A stretch of DNA of 43,342 nt from positions 1 to 43,342 of the forward strand of contig NZ_JAGUQP010000025.1 in NCBI RefSeq assembly GCF_018704065.1. The letters are read 5' to 3'. Positions 35,561 to 42,685 of the stretch are shown one piece after another. A program made the translations under genes and the position numbers. The DNA comes from Desulfovulcanus ferrireducens (GTDB lineage: Bacteria; Desulfobacterota; Desulfovibrionia; Desulfovibrionales; Desulfonatronovibrionaceae). Position 1 is the stretch's first letter, and every line of letters begins with the position of its first letter. The notes below the pieces were generated by a model. The model saw only the letters and a program-made list of their open reading frames with translations. It did no database searches and had not been told where the DNA came from.

Positions 35561-35905
35561 TTAAAGGGCCAACTCAATACCCTTCTCTTTCAAGGCCTTA
35601 ACCCTGGCGCTACGATCATAGTAATTGGTATGCAAAAGGCGGTGAGACATATGTCCGCATGGTCCTTCATGCAAAAAGCCATGCTTTTTATCGTAGAGCT
35701 TTTTAACCATGGGATTATCCTGTGACTTTCTGATCTTATAGATTTTGGCATCAGCTTCATAAACAGATTTCTGACGCAAGGCCACGAACTCCATGGCTGC
35801 GGCTACGGCCTCTTTGGTCATGTTAAACCCCAAGACCATATAGCCGGTAGCAATGCCTGCAGCCTTAAGAAAACTGCGTCTGGTCATCTTTATCATTTTT
35901 TTCAT
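35561..35905 (-). CDS. hydB: Periplasmic [FeFe] hydrogenase small subunit
   Basis: 114 residues. The N-terminus has a Tat signal: TRRSFLKAAGIATGYMVLG, with cleavage expected after the AVAAA region. The mature part (MEFVALRQKSVYEADAKIYK, GPCGHMSHRLLHTNYYDRS) matches the small subunit that wraps the H-cluster domain of Desulfovibrio-type HydA. The large subunit has no signal of its own and is carried across by this subunit. SD GGAGGG is 7 bases before ATG. It follows hydA by 15 bp. Confidence 0.95.
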   Translation of the reverse strand: MKKMIKMTRRSFLKAAGIATGYMVLGFNMTKEAVAAAMEFVALRQKSVYEADAKIYKIRKSQDNPMVKKLYDKKHGFLHEGPCGHMSHRLLHTNYYDRSARVKALKEKGIELAL

Positions 35906-35920
35906 GGTTTACCCTCCTTC

Positions 35921-37261
35921 CTAACAACAAACTTTTCGCATTCTGTATCTCTTATTTATCTTCGCAATCATGCACTTAAACAGTGAAGCTTCTTCGCGAA
36001 TATCCGGATCCAAAGGCTGTCCTCCACCGTTTACGCAACCGCCAGGGCAGGTCATAATCTCAATAAAGTGATAGGGAGACTTGCCAGCCCGAACTTCTTC
36101 GCAGAGTTTGGCGGCATTCTGAAGTCCACTGGCAACAGCCACTTTGACTGTTCCGAAATTCGGAACCTTAATGTCAGCGGTGTTAATGCCCTCATGGGTA
36201 CGCACAATTTTTATGTCAGGGTTAGCAAGTTTTTGACCGGATAAAACCTCGTAAGCCAAGCGAAGAGCTGCTTCCATAACTCCGCCACTGGTGCCGAAGA
36301 TTGTCGCAGCACCCGTGGACATACCTAGTGCAGGGTCAGGTTCCTGGTCGGGCAAACTTTTAAAGTCAATTCCTGCCTTTTTGATCATGTAGGCCAGTTC
36401 CCTGGTATTTATAGTGGCATCAATATCTTTAAAGCCACTATCGGCCATCTCTGGTCGGAGCCCCTCGTACTTCTTGGCGATACATGGCATGATAGATACG
36501 GTGTAAATCTTCTGGCCAGGGATATGCGTCTCGTGGGCGCCATATGTTTTGGCCAGAGCGCCAAGCATCCCTATGGGGGATTTACATGTGGAAAGATGGG
36601 GCAAGAGATCAGGATAAAAAGTCTCACAAAACTTGACCCACCCCGGACAACATGACGTAAACTGTGGTAATGGCTTGTCCTTGCTTGGATGCTTAACCCG
36701 CTCGATAAGCTCTGTACCTTCCTCCATGATGGTTACGTCTGCGGTCCATTCGTTGTCCCAGATGTAATCAAAACCAAGTTTCCTCAGGGCAGCATGCATC
36801 TTGCCCCCTACATACGTGCCTGTCGGATAGCCAAAACACTCTCCAAGGCCATAGCGAACAGCCGGGGCAGGCATAGACACAACTATCGTGTCCGGATCTT
36901 TCAACTTTTCAAAAATCTCGTCCACATAAGAAACGCCTTCATAGATAGCGCCGTAAGGACAATTGAGCAAACATTGCCCGCAATTCATGCACGCTGCCGG
37001 ACTGACTACCTGGTGAATGCCATCATCATTAATGGCCTGAATAGCGCCGGTGGGGCAATGCTCCTCACACACTCCACACCCCTGACACTTGGTGAGATCC
37101 ACCTGGACAAAATAAATATTGTCCGGGTCCTCACTTCTCGGGGCATTGGTCAGATACATCACATCTTCCATTTTTTTCATGGTCCCCTCCTCCTCTGGTA
37201 TTATCGCCGATAAATCTACCGGCGTAAGTTTAGGTGCCGTTTTGGCTCTGCATCCGGACAT
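35921..37261 (-). CDS. hydA: Periplasmic [FeFe] hydrogenase large subunit
   Basis: 446 residues. Two 4Fe-4S ferredoxin motifs (C59, C62, C65, C69 and C91, C94, C97, C101) feed the H-cluster domain. Its motifs are FTSCCPGW (C204 proton relay, C205 ligand), IMPCIAKKYE (C260) and MTCPGGCVNGGG (C405, C409). The enzyme oxidises H2 in the periplasm. It is about 25 residues longer at the N-terminus than D. vulgaris HydA. Two starts are possible: 37261 (MSGCRAK, GGAGGG upstream) and 37180 (MKKMEDV, GGAGGGG upstream). The C-terminus ends RMRKVCC; in D. desulfuricans the large subunit is C-terminally processed. It transcribes away from the HycI-like gene. Confidence 0.96.
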   Translation of the reverse strand: MSGCRAKTAPKLTPVDLSAIIPEEEGTMKKMEDVMYLTNAPRSEDPDNIYFVQVDLTKCQGCGVCEEHCPTGAIQAINDDGIHQVVSPAACMNCGQCLLNCPYGAIYEGVSYVDEIFEKLKDPDTIVVSMPAPAVRYGLGECFGYPTGTYVGGKMHAALRKLGFDYIWDNEWTADVTIMEEGTELIERVKHPSKDKPLPQFTSCCPGWVKFCETFYPDLLPHLSTCKSPIGMLGALAKTYGAHETHIPGQKIYTVSIMPCIAKKYEGLRPEMADSGFKDIDATINTRELAYMIKKAGIDFKSLPDQEPDPALGMSTGAATIFGTSGGVMEAALRLAYEVLSGQKLANPDIKIVRTHEGINTADIKVPNFGTVKVAVASGLQNAAKLCEEVRAGKSPYHFIEIMTCPGGCVNGGGQPLDPDIREEASLFKCMIAKINKRYRMRKVCC

Positions 37262-37273
37262 GATACCCTCCTC

Positions 37274-37360
37274 CGTTAGGATGCGTCCTAAAAATAAAAA
37301 ATGCCCTTACCAAATTTGAGTTTAGAGCCTGAAGGTTGGCTCTCGAAGCTCTCAATTTAC
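37274..37360 (-). promoter_or_regulatory. Structured 5' leader of hydA
   Basis: On the minus strand TTGAG...CTCAA encloses AGAGCC-aaccttca-GGCTCT, and just before the Shine-Dalgarno a second hairpin TTAGGA-cgca-TCCTAA is formed. The second one adjoins GGAGGAGGG and could affect ribosome access. No known riboswitch is recognised. Confidence 0.35.
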
Positions 37361-37459
37361 ACCCCCTTGACCCTCAGTAATCTTAAATTAGCCCCAAACT
37401 CGTTTGCCTGGATTAAAACCAAAAAAAAATTAAATCATTTATAAAATTTTATAATTTTG

Positions 37460-37488
37460 CGCATAAAAAATAAAAATTTATCTGTCAA
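37460..37488 (-). promoter_or_regulatory. Candidate hydAB promoter
   Basis: TTGACA (37483-37488) and TATGCG (37460-37465) with 17 bases between them on the minus strand. The whole region 37400-37560 is very AT-rich, as usual for a divergent promoter area. Confidence 0.4.
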
Positions 37489-37581
37489 GAAGGTCAACAA
37501 AAATTTATAGAAAGAAAACAAAAAAAATATTTTTTTAAAAAAAGCTTGCCAAGTTCGTTTCCTTTACCTAAGGTCGAAGCA

Positions 37582-37596
37582 AATCGTAATACGATT
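37582..37596. promoter_or_regulatory. Palindromic operator-like site in the divergent hyd promoter region
   Basis: AATCGTA-A-TACGATT is a perfect inverted repeat, 26 bases before the HycI-like start codon and about 95 bases upstream of the hydA -35. It may bind a dimeric regulator; none is identified. Confidence 0.35.
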
Positions 37597-37621
37597 ATGA
37601 TTTTTATATGCAATATCGAAT

Positions 37622-38161
37622 ATGTGCGAAATATCTATAATCGGTCTCGGCAACATTTTAGACGGAGATATGGGGGTTGGATGCTATATTCTGGAAGCCC
37701 TCGCACAGGATAACTTGGGCGACAACATCCGCCTCGCCTACCTGGCTGAAGAGGCAATAAAAGCGGACGTCTGGTTCTACAAAGCAAGTTTGGCCATTAT
37801 TGTCCAGGGGCTCTGCCTGGGGGCAAATCCGGGGCGCATCCTTTGCTGGAACTATAAGACCTTCCGGCAAAACCTCACCTGGTTAACAGAGCAATCAAAA
37901 ACGATCAGACCCCTGACTCAAGCCCTGGCCAGGACTGAACTGGCTAATGGATTCCCTGAAAAGCTTCTTTTTATCTTCATCCAGCCCAAGGAGACAGGCA
38001 GACCCTCTATCTCTAAAGAAATGTGCAAGGCCATGCGCAGAGCAATAAAAATAATAAAAAGGCAGCTACAGGAAAACGGTTTTCTATCAACAACAACTAG
38101 CAGTAAGCTTGAGCCGATTTATCGGCTCAAGCTGCTGCAAGGGAGCATGTTAATGTTCTAG
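37622..38161 (+). CDS. HycI/HupD-like hydrogenase maturation protease homologue with altered metal site
   Basis: 179 residues. IIGLGNILDGDMGVGCYILE matches the start of [NiFe]-hydrogenase endopeptidases (G.GN.L..D.G.G), and ASLAIIVQGLCLGANPGRIL matches the second conserved strand. However the residue after the first Asp (normally Glu/Asp, a nickel ligand) is Met, the Asp of the 'VDA' strand is replaced by Gln (VQG), and no clear third His is seen. It may therefore not be an ordinary nickel-dependent peptidase. Its neighbours are an [FeFe] hydrogenase, which is not a known substrate of this family. No good Shine-Dalgarno precedes the ATG. The 3' end contains a perfect 13-bp palindrome that encodes the last residues. 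Confidence 0.7.
   Translation: MCEISIIGLGNILDGDMGVGCYILEALAQDNLGDNIRLAYLAEEAIKADVWFYKASLAIIVQGLCLGANPGRILCWNYKTFRQNLTWLTEQSKTIRPLTQALARTELANGFPEKLLFIFIQPKETGRPSISKEMCKAMRRAIKIIKRQLQENGFLSTTTSSKLEPIYRLKLLQGSMLMF
38106..38133 (+). repeat. Perfect 13-bp palindrome in the 3' end of the HycI-like gene
   Basis: AGCTTGAGCCGAT, TT, ATCGGCTCAAGCT. No T run follows. It is inside the reading frame and ends 25 bases before the stop codon. Confidence 0.6.
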
Positions 38162-38182
38162 GGTTATCGAAAAGTAAACCTT

Positions 38183-38284
38183 TGCCTGCGGGAAGGGTGC
38201 AAGCCTGAACCCAAGGGTTAGTGTGAATAAATCTCGCTTTCTACCCGGCCTGCAGGCATTTGCTTTGGTCGGGTTTTATTTTTT
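38183..38284 (+). promoter_or_regulatory. Candidate transcription attenuator ahead of the TM1266-family gene
   Basis: A terminator stem ACCCGGCC / GGTCGGGT (38243-38250 with 38267-38274) followed by TTTTATTTTTT ends directly at the Shine-Dalgarno GGAGGG of the next gene. In its loop GCAGGCA (38252-38258) is complementary to TGCCTGC at 38183-38189. The upstream sequence GCGGGAAGGGTGCAAGCCTG is somewhat like the cobalamin-aptamer core, but the B12 box and the CCGCNACTGT block are absent. Pairing of the two distant segments would break the terminator. Confidence 0.5.
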
Positions 38285-38295
38285 GGAGGGTTAAA

Positions 38296-38544
38296 ATGAA
38301 CAAAAGAATGGGCGTAATAGCCATCATCGTCAAGGACAGGAAATCTTCCAGTTCTAAAGTCAACGAGATTTTAACTGAATACGGCGAAATGATTATTGGG
38401 CGTATGGGAGTGCCTTATCGCGAGAAAAAGGTAAATGTAATTTCCTTAATCGTTGAAGCCAATACAGATCAAATAGGTGCCCTCACCGGCAAACTAGGCA
38501 TGATTCCTCAGGTAGAAGTCAAATCCATTTTAATAACAAAGTAA
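38296..38544 (+). CDS. TM1266-family iron-only hydrogenase system regulator-like protein
   Basis: 82 residues. GVIAIIVKDRKSSSSKVNEI, YGEMIIGRMGVPYREKKVNV, ISLIVEANTDQIGALTGKLG match the small ACT-like proteins (TM1266 family) often found in [FeFe]-hydrogenase gene clusters. The family is annotated as a putative regulator and its ligand is unknown. The start is ATG 38296 with GGAGGG directly upstream; an in-frame ATG 12 codons earlier lies in the terminator stem and is rejected. It is separated from hydG by MITE copy G. Confidence 0.88.
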   Translation: MNKRMGVIAIIVKDRKSSSSKVNEILTEYGEMIIGRMGVPYREKKVNVISLIVEANTDQIGALTGKLGMIPQVEVKSILITK

Positions 38545-38615
38545 CAGTGATAATGTTGAAAGGGTTGTAGTTGTTGTTGCTGGCCTAGCTGCCTGCTCAA
38601 CCATACAACCCTTAA

Positions 38616-38931
38616 GATTCTGTGACCAACGCCTATTTAAACCGCTGATTGAAAGTCTTGGTTTCTGAAATGCATTACAAACGGCTTGGGTAACCCAATC
38701 TTAATGAAGCTTGCGGGAAAACAGAGCATCGGGATGAATGGGCTAAACACTTTGCGATGTTAACCATGGTTATCGATAATAAAAAGAGTGTCTGCTTATT
38801 TACAATATCCCATTATGCTCTATCCGCAAGCAAGTTTTAGATGGGTCCAAGTCTTTGTGCCAGCATGAAAGAAACTAAGACTGGAATAAACCATGGAAAT
38901 TAATCTGATAAACAGGTTCGACCACAGGCAC
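38616..38931 (+). mobile_element. MITE-like element, copy G (short form)
   Basis: 316 bp. Left end GATTCTGTGACCAACGCC, right end GGTTCGACCACAGGCAC, flanked by TTAA (38612-38615) and ATAA (38932-38935), a decayed 4-bp duplication. Internal blocks agree closely with copies A and F. It lies between the TM1266-family gene and hydG and must be crossed by any transcript joining them. Confidence 0.85.
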
Positions 38932-38984
38932 ATAAATACTTTCGGCCTTGAGCTAATATTTTTCACTTTTAAGGAGGTTTCTAT

Positions 38985-40478
38985 ATGCTGAGCGCAAAAG
39001 AAAAGGAATGGCGAGAAGAACGGTTGGCCAGAATCAAGAAATGGGAAGAAGATTGTCCCTGGGAGGATTTCATCGATGATGATAACATATCGAAAATCAT
39101 TGAAGAGAAAAAAAATCCGGATAAAAAAGAAATCCTGGAAATAGTTTCCAAGGCAAAAGAAAATGCCCTAACCGGGGCCATGCTTTCTCCCGAAGAAGTA
39201 GGTGCTCTCACCAACGTGCAAGATCCAGAGCTATGGGAGGCTATTTTCGAAGCTGCCAACTGGATCAAGTGCAAAGTCTATGGCAACAGGATTGTGCTTT
39301 TTTCGCCCCTTTATATTTCCAGCCCTTGTGTAAATAATTGCGCCTATTGCGGATTCAGGCACAGCAACAAGGAAGTTCACACAAAAACATTAACCATGGA
39401 AGAGTTGGAAGAGGAAATAAAAGTCCTCACCGGCATGGGCCAGAAACGGCTTATTGTCGTTTACGGAGAACACCCTGCAAGTGACTACAAATTCATGTGT
39501 AAAACCATAGAAAAAATATACAGTATAAAAAATGGAAAAGGAGAGATTAGACGGGTCAATGTCAATGCTCCACCTTTGTTTGTCGATGAATACGAGGCAG
39601 TAAAGGCTGTGGGCATTGGCACGTATCAAGTCTTTCAGGAAACGTATCATCATCCGACTTATCATAAAATGCATCCTGCCAACACTCTCAAGGGCCAGTA
39701 TAAGTGGCGACAATTCGCCCTGCACCGGGCCCTGCAGGCAGGCATTGATGATGTGGCTATCGGGGCTTTGTTCGGGCTCTATGACTGGCGTTTTGAGTTA
39801 TTGGGGCTACTTTATCATGCCATGTCTCTGGAAAAAGAATTCGGCGTAGGCTCTCATACCATTTCTTACCCACGCCTGGAACACGCAGTAAACACTCCTA
39901 TCACCTCAAACTCTCCCTATCTTGTGGATGATGAAGACTTTAAAAAAATAGTCGCTATTATCCGCCTGATGTGCCCATATACAGGGTCAATTTTAACCGC
40001 GAGAGAAGCTCCTGCCCTGCGAAGGGACCTTATACAAAAAGGCGGAATTTCCCAGATGGATGCCGGTACCAGAATTGCCGTTGGTGGATATGCTGAGATG
40101 AAAAAAGAGCATATTCCTGACAAGCAGCAATTTCTTATTCAGGACACTCGTAGCCTGGACGACTTCATCTATGATTTGTGCAAAGATGGATATTTACCTT
40201 CTTTTTGTACTGCCTGTTACCGTGAAGGCCGCACAGGTGACAATTTTATGCCATTGGCCAAGCATGCAACTGTTAAAAACTTTTGTATTGGCAATGGCAT
40301 CCTTACTTTTAAAGAATACCTCCTGGATTATGCCTCGCCCAGAGTAAAAGAAATCGGGGAAAAAGTGATTATCCCCAACTACTTAAAATGGCTGGATGAA
40401 CACGTGCCCCAGGCAGCGAAGCAGGTCAAAGAGCTACTGCAAAAAGAAGAGGCCGGGGAAAGAGATCAGCATTTGTAG
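38985..40478 (+). CDS. hydG: [FeFe] hydrogenase H-cluster radical SAM maturase HydG
   Basis: 497 residues. The radical-SAM motif CVNNCAYC (C115, C119, C122) opens the barrel, and the C-terminal cluster motif CTACYREG...NFC is exactly CX2CX22C, which distinguishes HydG from ThiH and HydE. It cleaves tyrosine to p-cresol and forms the CO and CN- ligands as an organometallic iron synthon for the H-cluster. SD AAGGAGG is 9 bases before ATG. The unknown small gene and aspA follow on the same strand. hydE and hydF are not within the window. Confidence 0.97.
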   Translation: MLSAKEKEWREERLARIKKWEEDCPWEDFIDDDNISKIIEEKKNPDKKEILEIVSKAKENALTGAMLSPEEVGALTNVQDPELWEAIFEAANWIKCKVYGNRIVLFSPLYISSPCVNNCAYCGFRHSNKEVHTKTLTMEELEEEIKVLTGMGQKRLIVVYGEHPASDYKFMCKTIEKIYSIKNGKGEIRRVNVNAPPLFVDEYEAVKAVGIGTYQVFQETYHHPTYHKMHPANTLKGQYKWRQFALHRALQAGIDDVAIGALFGLYDWRFELLGLLYHAMSLEKEFGVGSHTISYPRLEHAVNTPITSNSPYLVDDEDFKKIVAIIRLMCPYTGSILTAREAPALRRDLIQKGGISQMDAGTRIAVGGYAEMKKEHIPDKQQFLIQDTRSLDDFIYDLCKDGYLPSFCTACYREGRTGDNFMPLAKHATVKNFCIGNGILTFKEYLLDYASPRVKEIGEKVIIPNYLKWLDEHVPQAAKQVKELLQKEEAGERDQHL

Positions 40479-40480
40479 TT

Positions 40481-40561
40481 TAGTTGAGTGGTTGAGTGTG
40501 TAAGTAGTTGAATAGGTTGAGTAAGGCATTATTGATACCCTCCTTACTCACCTTACTCAAC
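40481..40561. repeat. Inverted word array after hydG
   Basis: A run of AGTTGAGTGGTTGAGTG-like words leads into a hairpin GTTGAGTAAGG (40516-40526) / CCTTACTCAAC (40551-40561), perfect over 11 bp. Confidence 0.55.
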
Positions 40562-40566
40562 TTAAA

Positions 40567-40629
40567 AGTGTACCAGCATAAAATAAACCACGAAACTTAA
40601 ATTTAGTTAAAGGGTTTGGCCACAGGCTC
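40567..40629 (+). repeat. Right-end fragment of the MITE-like element
   Basis: Blocks GTGTACCAGCATAAAATAAA and GGTTTGGCCACAGGCTC match the right 63 bp of the family. The left part is missing. It ends 7 bases before the start codon of the following small gene. Confidence 0.75.
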
Positions 40630-40636
40630 TCAAGAG

Positions 40637-40912
40637 ATGCAGGATATGAACGAAATCAAAAAACTATTAGAGGAAAAGGCCAAAGAGGTGTGTGCGCGGT
40701 TTGGTCTGAGCAGGGTATATTTTGCTCAAGTGCTGGGCAGGCGCAACCACTTTCTGGCTGGCCATGGAGAAGAGATGTTCGTGCGACCTGAAAAGAGAAC
40801 TTTGACCGAAAAAATCACTGTTTTCTGGGAAGGTGATATCTCGGAAGAAAAAAGGCGGGCTTTGCTGGACGAGCTAATTCCCTTTGCAAAAAAAGTTTCA
40901 AAGGTGCTTTAA
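40637..40912 (+). CDS. Small protein of unknown function between hydG and aspA
   Basis: About 91 residues from ATG 40637 (an ATG three codons later is also possible). Not recognised. It looks like a compact alpha/beta protein: a helix (MNEIKKLLEEKAKEVCARFG), a strand segment (LSRVYFAQVLGRRNHFLAGHGEEMFV), another (TLTEKITVFWEG) and a C-terminal helix (EEKRRALLDELIPFAKKVSK). There are no cysteine pairs or transmembrane segments. Its stop codon adjoins the ATG of aspA, so translation is probably coupled. The position inside a hydrogenase-maturation group hints at a linked role, but nothing in the sequence proves it. Confidence 0.7.
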   Translation: MQDMNEIKKLLEEKAKEVCARFGLSRVYFAQVLGRRNHFLAGHGEEMFVRPEKRTLTEKITVFWEGDISEEKRRALLDELIPFAKKVSKVL

Positions 40913-42301
40913 ATGATACGCATTGAACACGATCTCTTAGGCGAAAAAAAGATACCCCGAGATGCTTATTTTGGGATTCATTCTCTTCGGGCAAAAGAAA
41001 ACTTTCCCTTATCCGGCCTAAATGTTCACCCGGAACTGATCCGGGCCATGGGCCTGGTTAAACAGGCCTGTGCCAGGGCCAATCTGGAACTGGGCTACCT
41101 GAAACCAGAAACAGGCGAGGCTATAATTTCTGCCTGCGAGGATGTCTGCTCTGGAAAACTGAATGAGGAGATCGTGGTCGATGCCCTGCAGGGCGGCGCA
41201 GGAACTTCTACCAATATGAACATCAATGAAGTTATTGCCAACCGGGCAATTGAAATCCTGGAAGGTGAAAAAGGCGACTATAAACTCGTTCACCCCATTA
41301 ACCAGGTCAATTTACATCAATCAACCAACGATGTTTATCCCACTGCAATTAAAATAGCTGCCATTAGCCTTCTGCGAGACCTGGAAAAAAAGATTGCCAA
41401 GTTACAGGCCGCCTTACAAGACAAAGAAAACGAATTTCGTGATGTTATCAAGATTGGGCGCACTGAACTGCAGGATGCTGTTCCCATGACCCTGGGGGCA
41501 GAGTTTTCCGCGTTTTCCGAGGCCATTGCCAGGGATAGATGGAGAGTATTTAAATGCGAAGAAAGACTGCGGGTAGTGAATATAGGAGGGACAGCTATTG
41601 GTACCGGCCTTACAGCGCCAAGAAAATACATATTTCTGGTAATTGAAAAGTTGCGTGAACAAACAGGCTTTGGCCTTGCACGTGCTGAAAACATGGTTGA
41701 CGCCACCCAGAATATGGATGCCTTTGTAGAAGTCTCTGGCATTTTAAAAGCCCATGCTGTCAACTTGTTTAAAATTAGCTCTGACCTGCGGTTAATGTCT
41801 TCTGGCCCTTTAGCAGGCTTGCGGGAGATAAAACAGCCAGAGGTCCAGGCCGGTTCTTCCATCATGCCAGGCAAAGTCAATCCGGTTATTTGCGAAGCAG
41901 TGGGCCAGGTAGCCATCAAGGTCATGGCCAATGATTTTATTGTGACTCAAGTATGTCAGAATGGACAATTTGAATTAAATCCATTTCTGCCACTTCTAGC
42001 CCATGCCCTCCTTGAGTCTTTAAGCCTGCTGATTCAGGCCAATAAAATTTTCCGGGAAAAGTGTATTCAGGGAATTTCTGCCAACAAAGAAATTTGCGCC
42101 CACTATGCTCATCACAGCCCAGGCCTAATAACCGCGCTTTTACCCTACATCGGCTACGAGCAGGCAACATCAGTAGCCAAAGAAGCACAAAAAACGGGCA
42201 AGAGCGTGCTAGAAATAGTCCGGGAAAAAAATCTTATCCCCAAAGATCAATTGGAATATATTCTCTCCCCGGAAGCAATGACAGCTCTAGGTTACAGATA
42301 A
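40913..42301 (+). CDS. aspA: Aspartate ammonia-lyase family enzyme
   Basis: 462 residues, full length. It belongs to the fumarase/aspartase superfamily: GGAGTSTNMNINEVIANRA, HQSTNDVYPTAIKIA, and the signature loop GSSIMPGKVNP that carries the catalytic Ser. Fumarase class II and aspartase share these motifs; the N-terminus (RIEHDLLGEKKIPRDAYFGI) and length favour aspartase, which releases ammonia and fumarate from aspartate. In clostridia and Thermotogales a related gene lies with hydE-hydG-hydF, and the present position after hydG repeats that pattern. No intergenic gap to the preceding gene. The stop codon overlaps the target duplication of MITE copy H. Confidence 0.88.
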   Translation: MIRIEHDLLGEKKIPRDAYFGIHSLRAKENFPLSGLNVHPELIRAMGLVKQACARANLELGYLKPETGEAIISACEDVCSGKLNEEIVVDALQGGAGTSTNMNINEVIANRAIEILEGEKGDYKLVHPINQVNLHQSTNDVYPTAIKIAAISLLRDLEKKIAKLQAALQDKENEFRDVIKIGRTELQDAVPMTLGAEFSAFSEAIARDRWRVFKCEERLRVVNIGGTAIGTGLTAPRKYIFLVIEKLREQTGFGLARAENMVDATQNMDAFVEVSGILKAHAVNLFKISSDLRLMSSGPLAGLREIKQPEVQAGSSIMPGKVNPVICEAVGQVAIKVMANDFIVTQVCQNGQFELNPFLPLLAHALLESLSLLIQANKIFREKCIQGISANKEICAHYAHHSPGLITALLPYIGYEQATSVAKEAQKTGKSVLEIVREKNLIPKDQLEYILSPEAMTALGYR

Positions 42302-42303
42302 TA

Positions 42304-42619
42304 GAGTCTGTGGCCAAACCCCATCCTGACCACCAGATTGAAAATCCTGGTTTCTTGAAAGCATTGCAAAGGGCTGGGTAAGCTATCTTGGCGAAGCTTG
42401 CGGATAAGCAGAGCATCGGGGCGACAAAGCTAAATATCTTGGGACTATTTGTCATAGCTAGCGACAATAAAAAGAATATTCGCTTACCCTAAATGCCCCA
42501 TTATGCTCTGCCCGTAAGCAAGCCTTAGATGGGTCCAGGCATTTGCACCAGCATGAAAGAAATCAGGATTGAAAAAAATATGAAAAATTGTCCTCTGAGT
42601 AAGGTTTGGCCACAGACTC
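42304..42619 (+). mobile_element. MITE-like element, copy H, TSD AATA
   Basis: 316 bp. Ends GAGTCTGTGGCCAAACCCC and GGTTTGGCCACAGACTC are the best preserved inverted termini of the window (17 bp, exact). AATA is duplicated at 42300-42303 and 42620-42623; the left copy includes the last two bases of the aspA stop codon. Internal sequence groups with copy D. Confidence 0.92.
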
Positions 42620-42647
42620 AATAGCACTGTAGAGTCGTTATCCCATA

Positions 42648-42685
42648 CGATCGGACGCACCCGCTATTTGCACTAATTTTTGAGA
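42648..42685 (+). repeat. Second dispersed repeat: natural empty site of MITE copy B
   Basis: GGACGCACCCGCTATTTGCA followed by CTAATTTTTG corresponds to GGGCGCATCCGCTATT (12841-12856) joined to TGCACTGATTCTTC (13339 onward), with only one TATT. It is an uninterrupted relative of the site into which copy B inserted. Confidence 0.6.

Noticed and set aside
38183-38284. A second cobalamin riboswitch
   Set aside because: Some core-like bases but no B12 box, no CCGCNACTGT block and no closing helix of the right type.
12857-42619. CRISPR array
   Set aside because: The repeats are long, dispersed and without spacer periodicity; no cas gene is present.
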